Virus record (IMG/VR): IMGVR_UViG_3300047481_002822
Location: 1 to 33,900 of that record
DNA from: a virus
Reading direction: 5' to 3' (one strand)
Length of the DNA: 33,900 nucleotides
The notes below the pieces were generated by a model. The model saw only the letters and a list, made by a program, of their open reading frames with translations. It was not told where the DNA came from and did not search any database. The position numbers and the translations under genes were made by a program. Below, piece after piece: positions 6,315-11,771 of the stretch (the first letter of the stretch is position 1; every line of letters starts with the position of its first letter).

Positions 6315-7127
6315 CTACCTGAGCGGAACACCCTTTTTCAGGGCAGCTAATTCTTCTTCAGAAATCCTGTAAGACTCATCGACGACTTCATGTTCATCAA
6401 AAAGACCGAACCGCAATTTGAGGATTGCAGATTCTTTGTCAGACAAGTTCGATAGAACGCATCGGACAATGTCCATTAACTCTTTGGAAGATACGTTATA
6501 GAAAGGATCGTTTCTACCGTCAGTGTCCTCAAGTTTTTCTTCAAGCGTCCCGCTGTCTGGATCGGAAGAGATCGTTTGACTTAGAGAAACTACGTTATTT
6601 CCACTCGCGAGAGTGGCCTTCACTACAGTCTCAGAAGCATCTACGAGTGTCATTAGATCCTCTTGCGTAGGATCAGACCCAGTAAGTTCCTTGAACTCCT
6701 GAGATGCCTGTATTAGTTTTCTCTGAATTCCTGCGGCATGAGCAGGAAGACGAATCATCCTCTTCCGCTTCAGGACGTGTTGGCTAATCGCCTGCTTGAT
6801 CCACCACGTGGCATAGGTGGAGAATCGAAAACCCTTCTTGTAATCGAAGCGCTCGATCGCCTTGAGGAGACCGAGGTTGCCCTCCTGGATGAGGTCCTCC
6901 AGCGGAATGTTGTGACCTTTCTGCTTCTTTGCGATGGAGATGACGAGCCGCAGGTTACTCTCGATGAGCTTCTTGCGCGCCTTCTCAGCTGCGCTACCAC
7001 CAGACTCGTACTGCTGAAAAAGCGTGACTACGTCAGGATGCTTAAGCTGCGGGAAAGCCTTAAGGTCATTTAAATAAGCACTGATGGTGCCTCCCGTTTC
7101 AGTGGAGGACTTTTTGGAAAGGTTCAT
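6315..7127 (-). CDS. Sigma-70-family factor lacking region 4.2
   Basis: 270 aa from ATG 7127 (SD AAGGAAAAGGG); a TTG at 7172 is a weaker alternative. Region 1.2 is at about 12-45; region 2 contains DLIQEGNLGLLKAIERFDY (78-96) and the 2.3/2.4 helix FRFSTYATWWIKQAI (100-114); region 3.0 is RMIRLPAHA (123-131). Region 4.1 is recognisable (LSDKESAILKLRFGLFD, 228-244), but the protein then ends in SEEELAALKKGVPLR with no 4.2 helix-turn-helix. A short HTH protein two genes downstream could complement it, as gp33 complements gp55 in T4. It probably redirects RNA polymerase to phage promoters. Confidence 0.9.
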   Translation of the reverse strand: MNLSKKSSTETGGTISAYLNDLKAFPQLKHPDVVTLFQQYESGGSAAEKARKKLIESNLRLVISIAKKQKGHNIPLEDLIQEGNLGLLKAIERFDYKKGFRFSTYATWWIKQAISQHVLKRKRMIRLPAHAAGIQRKLIQASQEFKELTGSDPTQEDLMTLVDASETVVKATLASGNNVVSLSQTISSDPDSGTLEEKLEDTDGRNDPFYNVSSKELMDIVRCVLSNLSDKESAILKLRFGLFDEHEVVDESYRISEEELAALKKGVPLR

Positions 7128-7186
7128 TTGCCCTTTTCCTTTTTGCTTCTGTAAGTTATTTTCTTTGTTCAAATCGTTTATGTTTT

Positions 7187-7549
7187 TCAGTTATAAGAAG
7201 ATTGTTCTGCTTCGTCGTGCGACGAGGAGAAATCACCGTAGTATGCGTCAGGATTGTTTCGAAGATATTCCGAGTGCATCGATCTGCGAGTGTTGCGAAT
7301 CTTGAGTTCTCGCTGGACGTAGCAGATCTCGACCTCCCAAGAAGTCAGATCGTCAGTGTAACGAGAAGCCTTCTCACGTTCGTTCTGTAGATAAGCATGT
7401 GCACGTTCCAGAGACTCGTCATCGTAGCAAGAAAGAGCATCCATGTTGATAACGTCCGGATGTTGTACGTCCTTCCTGTTGTAAGTGCTGCTCTTGTTGC
7501 TCTTCTTGAAGTTCGAGGTTTCCTTCTTCGCGATCATGTTCATGTTCAT
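7187..7549 (-). CDS. Hypothetical charged protein, 120 aa
   Basis: Not recognised. Start ATG 7549 (ATGs at 7543 and 7537 equally possible; the repeat ATGAAC makes the choice uncertain). The N-terminus is basic and Ser/Asn-rich. The middle is helical (DESLERAHAYLQNEREKA) and the end acidic, Ser/Tyr-rich (YYGDFSSSHDEAEQSSYN). It lies between the cREC gene and the sigma gene in one - strand operon. Confidence 0.55.
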   Translation of the reverse strand: MNMNMIAKKETSNFKKSNKSSTYNRKDVQHPDVINMDALSCYDDESLERAHAYLQNEREKASRYTDDLTSWEVEICYVQRELKIRNTRRSMHSEYLRNNPDAYYGDFSSSHDEAEQSSYN

Positions 7550-7599
7550 GTTCTTTCTTAGTGTTTTGTGATGTTGATGAGTTGACGTTGAGTTACTGC

Positions 7600-7974
7600 T
7601 TATTGTGGTTGTAGGTTGTAAGGAATCCAAGCTACTTTTATTTTTCTAGATTTGAGGTCGGACACCATGTTGGTCGCTCCCAACGGATTGACGCTGTGCA
7701 CGATCACCTCACCGGGAAGGCGTTCATCGTGTAACTCACACACTCGAATCGCGGCGTGTTGTCCTGTGAAGAATTGCATGTCACCCCACCCGTCCAGGTA
7801 GGAATCACCAGGACCCAGGTCGTGATCGAGGTGGATCAGGTCCCACGGAGAACCACTCTCGAGTTCACGAACGAATTGGCTGTAAGTCTCCACGTGGACC
7901 ACCTCATGCCCTCCGTAGAACTCGGCGAACGCATCGTGTCTCACCTGCTCGTCATCGAGGATCAAGATTCGCAT
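7600..7974 (-). CDS. Cyclic-phosphate processing receiver-domain (cREC) protein
   Basis: 124 aa from ATG 7974, overlapping the deaminase stop by 13 nt. It is a receiver-like alpha/beta domain: MRILILDDEQ with the paired acidic residues D7/D8, LIHLDHDLGPGD in place of the phospho-acceptor strand, then HSVNPLGATNM and a final basic strand. This matches the family named cREC, proposed to process cyclic phosphates at RNA ends and often found in phages and RNA-repair settings. There is no output domain or kinase nearby. RtcB at 21105..22325 seals RNA with 2',3'-cyclic phosphate ends, which makes an RNA-repair role plausible but unproven. Confidence 0.75.
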   Translation of the reverse strand: MRILILDDEQVRHDAFAEFYGGHEVVHVETYSQFVRELESGSPWDLIHLDHDLGPGDSYLDGWGDMQFFTGQHAAIRVCELHDERLPGEVIVHSVNPLGATNMVSDLKSRKIKVAWIPYNLQPQ

Positions 7975-8324
7975 GCGATCACTCCCCATTCGTTGGGTCC
8001 GATGGTGTACACGATTCGAGAAACGCCTGCGATCCGCAACCTGCGTTCACATCCTCTGCACGGTTTCGCCATCGCCCAGGAACCATCCCTGCGTGCCACT
8101 CGTGCAACCCACACTGTGGAACCAGGGGTCAACTTTCGGGCGAGACGTGTCTCGGCGTGGTGATTGCGCTCAAAGGTGGCCTCAGGTGCTGGGATGTTCC
8201 TCGAGGAAACGAAGACTCCATCGGCGCGAAGGCCCACGGCACCGAGCAGAAAAGTTCGGGCATCCTTGCTTCCACTGATCGCAGTAGAAGCTGCCTCGGC
8301 TAACATCTTTTTGTCTGAAGCCAT
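7962..8324 (-). CDS. Cytidine/deoxycytidylate-deaminase-like zinc enzyme
   Basis: 120 aa. It has the deaminase signature H56-A57-E58 (NHHAETRLARKL) and P88-C89-x2-C92 (KPCRGCERRL), so the zinc ligands H, C, C and the proton-shuttle Glu are all present. The length is in the range of small CDA-fold enzymes. The substrate (dCMP, free cytidine, or a base in nucleic acid) cannot be told. First gene of the operon that leads through cREC to the sigma factor; its promoter is at 8337..8365 with a 12-nt leader gap. Confidence 0.8.
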   Translation of the reverse strand: MASDKKMLAEAASTAISGSKDARTFLLGAVGLRADGVFVSSRNIPAPEATFERNHHAETRLARKLTPGSTVWVARVARRDGSWAMAKPCRGCERRLRIAGVSRIVYTIGPNEWGVIACES

Positions 8325-8336
8325 GTTGGTACTCTC

Positions 8337-8365
8337 AGTATAACCATTCTGAGATCACCTTTACA
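8337..8365 (-). promoter_or_regulatory. Promoter of the deaminase-cREC-sigma operon (-35 TGTAAA, -10 TATACT)
   Basis: TGTAAA (8360-8365), 17-nt spacer, TATACT (8337-8342), 12 nt to ATG 8324. The 112 nt between this site and the divergent endolysin start hold no gene. Confidence 0.75.
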
Positions 8366-8477
8366 CTGGTTGACAGGTTAAAAGACAAAGTTGATTGGCA
8401 AATTCCAAACAACAAAGTGAATTTACACCACGAAGAAGACACGTACAAATTTTTTCATTATTCGATACTTAGAGATC

Positions 8478-9197
8478 ATGAATGATAAACTCGTAACTTC
8501 GCTCAATGGTCTTCAGTTCATCGAAAAGTGGGAAGGTTGCATCCTCACCCCGTACAAGGACGTTGCTGGTCTCCGCACTATCGGCATCGGCTACCTCATC
8601 AAGCCCACTGACAACTTTCCAGACGGTGTGGCGATCACCAAGGAGAAGGCGTACGACCTCCTCCGTGAAGAGGTGAAGAAGTGTGAGGACTCGATTAAGA
8701 GAAACATGAAGGTCCAACTCACCCAGAACATGTTTGATGCCCTTGTCTCATTCGGTTTCAACTGCGGAGTTGGGGTGTACTCAAACTCAGGTGTTGCCCG
8801 CGAGACAAATGCGAGCAACTTCGCAGGTGTTCCAGAGCGTCTCCTCGACTGGTGCAAGGCCACGATCAACGGCAAGAAGGAGATCGTCCCAGGTCTCTAC
8901 AACCGACGCAAGGACGAGGGAGAGCTGTTCCTTCGTGGAACAGGAATCAGCCCAGTCTGGTCTCCTGAGATGGCTGCGACGATGGCGGCTCTTGGAGTTC
9001 CTTGGACGAAGACTTCCCTCTCGGATGCACAGACCAAACTCGCGAAGCTCGGTCTCTATAAGGGCAAGGTAGACGGTATCTGGGGACCTGGTACGAACAG
9101 CGGTCTTGTCACGTTCGCCGGCCAGAAGAACGTGAAAGTCGGTGACCTCTCCAAGGGAGCCCCTCAGGCACTCCTTGACGAACTCAAGAAAGTCTAA
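8478..9197 (+). CDS. Endolysin: T4-type lysozyme (GH24) with peptidoglycan-binding domain
   Basis: 239 aa, one of three + strand genes. The N-terminal lysozyme domain has the catalytic triad spacing E19-x8-D28-x5-T34 (EKWEGCILTPYKDVAGLRTIG), identical to T4 lysozyme, and a GVGVYSN-type core. The C-terminal part (about 178-239) is a PG_binding_1 repeat (LAKLGLYKGKVDGIWGPGTNSG). No signal peptide is visible, so release would need a holin, which is not identified here. A GATACT box lies 8 nt before the ATG. The stop overlaps by 4 nt the stop of the convergent FmdB-type gene. Confidence 0.95.
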   Translation: MNDKLVTSLNGLQFIEKWEGCILTPYKDVAGLRTIGIGYLIKPTDNFPDGVAITKEKAYDLLREEVKKCEDSIKRNMKVQLTQNMFDALVSFGFNCGVGVYSNSGVARETNASNFAGVPERLLDWCKATINGKKEIVPGLYNRRKDEGELFLRGTGISPVWSPEMAATMAALGVPWTKTSLSDAQTKLAKLGLYKGKVDGIWGPGTNSGLVTFAGQKNVKVGDLSKGAPQALLDELKKV

Positions 9198-9388
9198 GAC
9201 TTCTTAGAACCGTAATTATCTGCGGCCCAACCGCCTCCCTTCAGGACGAATGCAGTACCTCCTGAAATGAGGCGGTTGCTGCATTCTACCTTGCAGGATG
9301 GGCAAGGGGTGTGTGGTTCGTCTTTGATGGATTGAATTGTCTCGAACTCGTTCTCACAGACTAGACACTTGTAATCGTAGGTTGGCAT
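9194..9388 (-). CDS. FmdB-family zinc ribbon protein
   Basis: 64 aa, the usual length. MPTYDYKCLVCENEFE followed by CPSCK gives the CxxC...CxxC zinc ribbon of the FmdB/CxxC_CXXC_SSSS family, with the Gly/Ser-rich tail typical of it (FVLKGGGWAADNYG). It is the last gene of the unit that starts at the 10901..10929 promoter and includes the tRNA genes. Its function in phages is not established; a nucleic-acid-binding role is likely. Confidence 0.9.
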   Translation of the reverse strand: MPTYDYKCLVCENEFETIQSIKDEPHTPCPSCKVECSNRLISGGTAFVLKGGGWAADNYGSKKS

Positions 9389-9401
9389 GACTGTACCTAT
9401 G

Positions 9402-9474
9402 TGGAACCGACCGGGGACGATCCGGTAACCTCGAAATTAAAAGTTTCTTGCTCTACCAATTGAGCTACGGTTCC
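9402..9474 (-). tRNA. tRNA-Lys (anticodon UUU)
   Basis: Cloverleaf: acceptor GGAACCG/CGGTTCC, D stem GCTC/GAGC, anticodon loop CTTTTAA (UUU), T stem ACCGG/CCGGT. Discriminator A; CCA is not encoded. Oddities are an A-G mismatch at 27-43 and a T loop ATCGTCC in which T54 and A58 are swapped. Confidence 0.85.
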
Positions 9475-9547
9475 GTGGCGGTTACTCATCGACCTGATGT
9501 TCCTTGGTCGCTTTCACCTACAAGAAATTGTCACGAAGGAACGCGTG

Positions 9548-9590
9548 CTCAGAAATTCAGTTTTCTGAGTGTGCGGGTTTATATAAACCC
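9548..9590. repeat. Two tandem perfect hairpins between tRNA-Lys and tRNA-Ser
   Basis: CTCAGAAA-TTCAGT-TTTCTGAG (9548-9569, 8-bp stem) and the 16-nt palindrome GGGTTTATATAAACCC (9575-9590). They fill the spacer between the two tRNAs and may guide tRNA processing or stop transcription; neither is followed by a clear U-run. Confidence 0.45.
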
Positions 9591-9592
9591 TG

Positions 9593-9679
9593 CGGAGAAA
9601 GAGGGATTCGAACCCCCGGTACCCTTCCGAGTACGGCGAGTTTCAAGCTCGCTGCCTTAAACCTCTCGGCCATTTCTCC
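9593..9679 (-). tRNA. tRNA-Ser (anticodon UGA)
   Basis: Class II tRNA: acceptor GGAGAAA/TTTCTCC, anticodon stem GCGAG/CTCGC with loop CTTGAAA (UGA), long variable arm, T arm with GTTCGAATC. Discriminator G; CCA is not encoded. Confidence 0.93.
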
Positions 9680-9688
9680 AATTGCTAC

Positions 9689-10297
9689 TCATTCATACAG
9701 TTCAATGAACTTTTTACCGTATTTTTGTGTAACATAATCTAATATACTTTTCATATCATCTTCGTACAAGACTTTAACGTCAGGATTTGCTATCAATTTT
9801 GCTTCCCATTGTGGTGTCTTGAATCCTTTTATTTCTACAAGAATTCCATCTACTAAAAAATCTGGGATGTAGTTTCTTATTTCTCCTGACCACTCATATG
9901 TCCTTCGTTCCGAATTTCGTTCGATCTTGATAGAGTGATCAAGACAAAAGATAACATAAGCTAACTCCCAACTACTATCACAGAAGAATCCTTTATACCA
10001 ACCTTTTTTGCCTCTACCGGAACCCTCAACATATCCACCAAGTTTTTTCTTCTTGGCAAGATCCGATAATTTCTGTTTGAATTCTTCAGTATGTGTACAG
10101 CCCTTCAAACCCGTCAGTCCCTTGTTCCAGGACTTAAATCCTGTTTTTCCTTTGTTCCAAGGAATCGAACCTTTCTTTTGACCAGCTTTTTCTGAGTGAG
10201 GAAATTTCACTTTTTCAGGATTCATCTTGCAACACAACTGATGTGCTGCTAATGATCCTTTGTTATTGATTTCTCTATCACAAAATTTACAATTCAT
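9689..10297 (-). CDS. Homing endonuclease: zinc finger, NUMOD3, PD-(D/E)XK nuclease
   Basis: 202 aa. Modules in order: a CxxC...HxxxC zinc finger (MNCKFCDREINNKGSLAAHQ, 1-20), NUMOD3-type repeats (IPWNKGKTG and SWNKGLTG, then EEFKQKLSDLAKK), and a Vsr-like PD-(D/E)XK nuclease core (SSWELAY, then IPDFLVDGILVEIKGF near 143-158, with catalytic D and E-x-K). It is strongly AT-rich compared with its surroundings and sits between tRNA-Ser and tRNA-Asn, a favoured niche for free-standing endonucleases. Its start codon lies within an 8-bp stem (10293..10317). Confidence 0.85.
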   Translation of the reverse strand: MNCKFCDREINNKGSLAAHQLCCKMNPEKVKFPHSEKAGQKKGSIPWNKGKTGFKSWNKGLTGLKGCTHTEEFKQKLSDLAKKKKLGGYVEGSGRGKKGWYKGFFCDSSWELAYVIFCLDHSIKIERNSERRTYEWSGEIRNYIPDFLVDGILVEIKGFKTPQWEAKLIANPDVKVLYEDDMKSILDYVTQKYGKKFIELYE

Positions 10298-10317
10298 GAT
10301 CTTAACTATATCATGAA
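10293..10317 (-). promoter_or_regulatory. Hairpin sequestering the endonuclease start codon
   Basis: TTCATGAT-(9 nt)-ATCATGAA: a perfect 8-bp inverted repeat whose 3' arm contains the ATG at 10297. The loop holds the weak Shine-Dalgarno TTAAG. Similar hairpins silence early transcripts of T4 homing endonucleases such as I-TevI. Confidence 0.5.
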
Positions 10318-10346
10318 AATCAAGACTGTACCGTTAAACCAACAAA

Positions 10347-10589
10347 TTACTTCCTAAACTCTAACTTACCTTCTGCTTCTGCAATGATCATTGCTTCAAT
10401 ATATTCGAGGTGAGAATCAGCACCTGGAATCTCATGTCTCCTTCGAGTGATGTTCTCTTGAATCTTGAGGATCTCAGACTTTGACTGTGGGCATGTGACT
10501 TTCTCACCTGGTTTGAGATTGTCGAGAGCCCTACGAAGTTCAGGTAATGGTGTTTCGGCTTTTGTGTCTGCGTTGTTTACTCTTGCCAT
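10347..10589 (-). CDS. Hypothetical protein, 80 aa
   Basis: Not recognised. ATG 10589 (MARVNNADT), 13 nt after the 3' end of tRNA-Asn, with AGG upstream; a longer frame would run into the tRNA. It is a charged, helical protein (LPELRRALDNLKPGEKVTCP, then SHLEYIEAMIIAEAEGKLEF). The tight tRNA spacing implies co-transcription with the tRNA. Confidence 0.65.
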   Translation of the reverse strand: MARVNNADTKAETPLPELRRALDNLKPGEKVTCPQSKSEILKIQENITRRRHEIPGADSHLEYIEAMIIAEAEGKLEFRK

Positions 10590-10601
10590 GATTTGCCTGT
10601 G

Positions 10602-10673
10602 CTCCGACTCCTGGGATCGAACCAGGGACAATCGAGTTAACAGCTCGAGGTTCTGCCTCTGAACTAAGTCGGA
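10602..10673 (-). tRNA. tRNA-Asn (anticodon GUU)
   Basis: Acceptor TCCGACT/AGTCGGA, D stem GTTC/GAAC, anticodon stem TCGAG/CTCGA with loop CTGTTAA (GUU), T arm CCTGG-TTCGATC-CCAGG. Discriminator G; CCA is not encoded. Confidence 0.94.
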
Positions 10674-10708
10674 ATGTGTCGTAACACTACAACAATTTCT
10701 TCAATTGT

Positions 10709-10894
10709 TCAAATATCTTCATCCATGTGGAAGCCGATCTGTTTCTTCGCTCCCGGAGATTCTCTCAGTTCATCGATGGCGTGAATCACGCCGATAACCG
10801 CAGCACCGAGCTTGAGGAATGCAACAGTTCTCGGCGATCTAAGGATCTCCCAGGCTGTCCTCTTCATCTTCGAGATGTCTCTCATGTTGAACAT
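10709..10894 (-). CDS. Small basic protein with hydrophobic segment, 61 aa
   Basis: Not recognised. ATG 10894 is 6 nt from the -10 box of its promoter, so the message is predicted leaderless. The N-terminus is basic (MRDISKMKRTAWEILRSPR); residues 24-40 form a hydrophobic helix (VAFLKLGAAVIGVIHAI), followed by a charged tail. It may be membrane-associated. It opens the transcription unit that carries tRNA-Asn, Ser and Lys. Confidence 0.7.
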   Translation of the reverse strand: MFNMRDISKMKRTAWEILRSPRTVAFLKLGAAVIGVIHAIDELRESPGAKKQIGFHMDEDI

Positions 10895-10900
10895 GATGTA

Positions 10901-10929
10901 ACTGTAACTTGTTCGAGTCGTAATTTACA
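10901..10929 (-). promoter_or_regulatory. Promoter of the tRNA-Asn/Ser/Lys unit (-35 TGTAAA, -10 TACAGT)
   Basis: TGTAAA (10924-10929), 17-nt spacer, TACAGT (10901-10906), exactly 6 nt to ATG 10894. The -35 box overlaps the TAA stop of the ORF 10925..11089. Confidence 0.78.
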
Positions 10930-11089
10930 CTTCAGGAGTCTCTTCACCTTCAGCTGCAGCTTCTGCAGCTGCATCGGCAGGAGTCGCCCCCTTCGTCTTG
11001 AACCCGATGTACTCCTCGGGATCATCGGTACCAGTATCCGAAGACGTCTGTGCCTCGATCCACTTCGTAGGGATAGAATCCTTTGACAT
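10925..11089 (-). CDS. Possible small acidic protein, 54 aa
   Basis: ATG 11089 to TAA 10925. N-terminus MSKDSIPTKWIEAQTS, middle DDPEEYIGFKTKG, and an Ala/Glu-rich tail. It overlaps the preceding small gene (11022..11180) by 68 nt in another frame, so one of the two may be partly spurious, or a frameshift could join them. The codon use and the promoter overlapping its stop argue that the 3' end is real. Confidence 0.45.
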   Translation of the reverse strand: MSKDSIPTKWIEAQTSSDTGTDDPEEYIGFKTKGATPADAAAEAAAEGEETPEV

Positions 11090-11180
11090 CAGTAGGATCA
11101 GACGTGATACCGGGACCAGAGGGACTCTCAGCGATGACTCTTCGGATGAGCTTTCGGAGCTCAGAGATCCGAATCTTCAT
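11022..11180 (-). CDS. Small MKIR-type phage protein, 52 aa
   Basis: ATG 11180 overlaps the end of its paralogue 11161..11340. It begins MKIRISELRKLIRRVIAES, nearly the same as the upstream paralogue, then GFYPYEVDRGTDVFGYWYR at the end. The helical basic N-terminus is shared with 11161..11340, 22362..22832 and 22834..23118. The function is unknown; short N-terminal helices like this occur on many phage proteins and could be an interaction or scaffold-targeting tag. Confidence 0.6.
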   Translation of the reverse strand: MKIRISELRKLIRRVIAESPSGPGITSDPTDVKGFYPYEVDRGTDVFGYWYR

Positions 11181-11340
11181 CGTCGTCCTCTTCGACTCCC
11201 AGGCCACCATGTTCCATCGAGTGGACCTCGTCATCGTCGACGGGTTCTGCAGAACCCGGATACCAACGCCCAGGCACCCATCCCTGTTCAAGGATTGTCT
11301 CGCGGATTATTCTTCTTAATTCAGATAGGCGAATCTTCAT
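11161..11340 (-). CDS. Small MKIR-type phage protein with acidic tail, 59 aa
   Basis: ATG 11340 to TGA 11161. The N-terminus MKIRLSELRRIIRETILEQG is the shared basic helix; then GWVPGRWYPGSAEPV, and an acidic tail (EEDDDEDSDL). It overlaps its paralogue 11022..11180 by 20 nt, so the pair looks like a tandem duplication that diverged. It starts 5 nt after the virion gene 11346..11744. A TAGGAT box lies 7 nt before the ATG, without a matching -35. Confidence 0.65.
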   Translation of the reverse strand: MKIRLSELRRIIRETILEQGWVPGRWYPGSAEPVDDDEVHSMEHGGLGVEEDDDEDSDL

Positions 11341-11345
11341 GGCAT

Positions 11346-11744
11346 TTATCCTACACCAGGATGTCCGTTTGATCCTGTCAGCGGAAGAAAATTCTTTGCG
11401 GGGATCGTCGTGAGTCCGCAGAAGAGTTGATAGTCAACGCGAGTTCCGTAAGAACACGAGACATAGAAGACCGTTGTTCTTATGTCGTGGTGAACAGTGT
11501 CACCCTGGTCGAGGGTGATGTAATTGCCAACAGCTGGATCGAAACCCCGCTCTGTGAAGGACAGACAGATCTTGTCGGCTGCATTTGCTCCTCTGTTACT
11601 GATGTTGATGAACTTTGTGACGAAAGGAAACTTGTGCTTCTGCACCTCCCCATTCGAGATGATCGAAGATGTTAGGTACGGAAGTGCCGACACCTGATAC
11701 GCCGGCGCAAAATACTCACCGTTACTGGGCCAGTTGAGACTCAC
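11346..11744 (-). CDS. Predicted virion structural protein, 132 aa
   Basis: 132 aa from GTG 11744 (GAGG 12 nt upstream). All-beta pattern with hallmarks of a small phage structural family: LPYLTSS, FPFVTKFINISNRG, an even spread of Thr/Asn/Gly, and the C-terminal PLTGSNGHPGVG, all of which recur in structural proteins of large marine and freshwater phages. No signal peptide. It is divergent from the fibre-like gene 11772..13328, sharing only 27 nt with it, so both are probably late virion genes. Confidence 0.6.
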   Translation of the reverse strand: MSLNWPSNGEYFAPAYQVSALPYLTSSIISNGEVQKHKFPFVTKFINISNRGANAADKICLSFTERGFDPAVGNYITLDQGDTVHHDIRTTVFYVSCSYGTRVDYQLFCGLTTIPAKNFLPLTGSNGHPGVG

Positions 11745-11771
11745 GCGGATAAATATCCTCGAGGCAGATTT
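11745..11771. promoter_or_regulatory. Divergent start region with shared Shine-Dalgarno palindrome
   Basis: Between two divergent starts. The palindrome CCTCGAGG (11757-11764) supplies GAGG to both strands: 7 nt before ATG 11772 (+) and 12 nt before GTG 11744 (-). GATAAATA on the + strand just upstream resembles the T4 late box TATAAATA. Confidence 0.45.

Noticed and set aside
8368-8373. TTGACA upstream of the endolysin
   Set aside because: No -10 box at 16-18 bp; probably chance.
10318-10345. Possible tRNA fragment (GGTTTAACGGTACAG) upstream of the endonuclease
   Set aside because: Resembles a D arm, but no anticodon or T arm can be folded around it.
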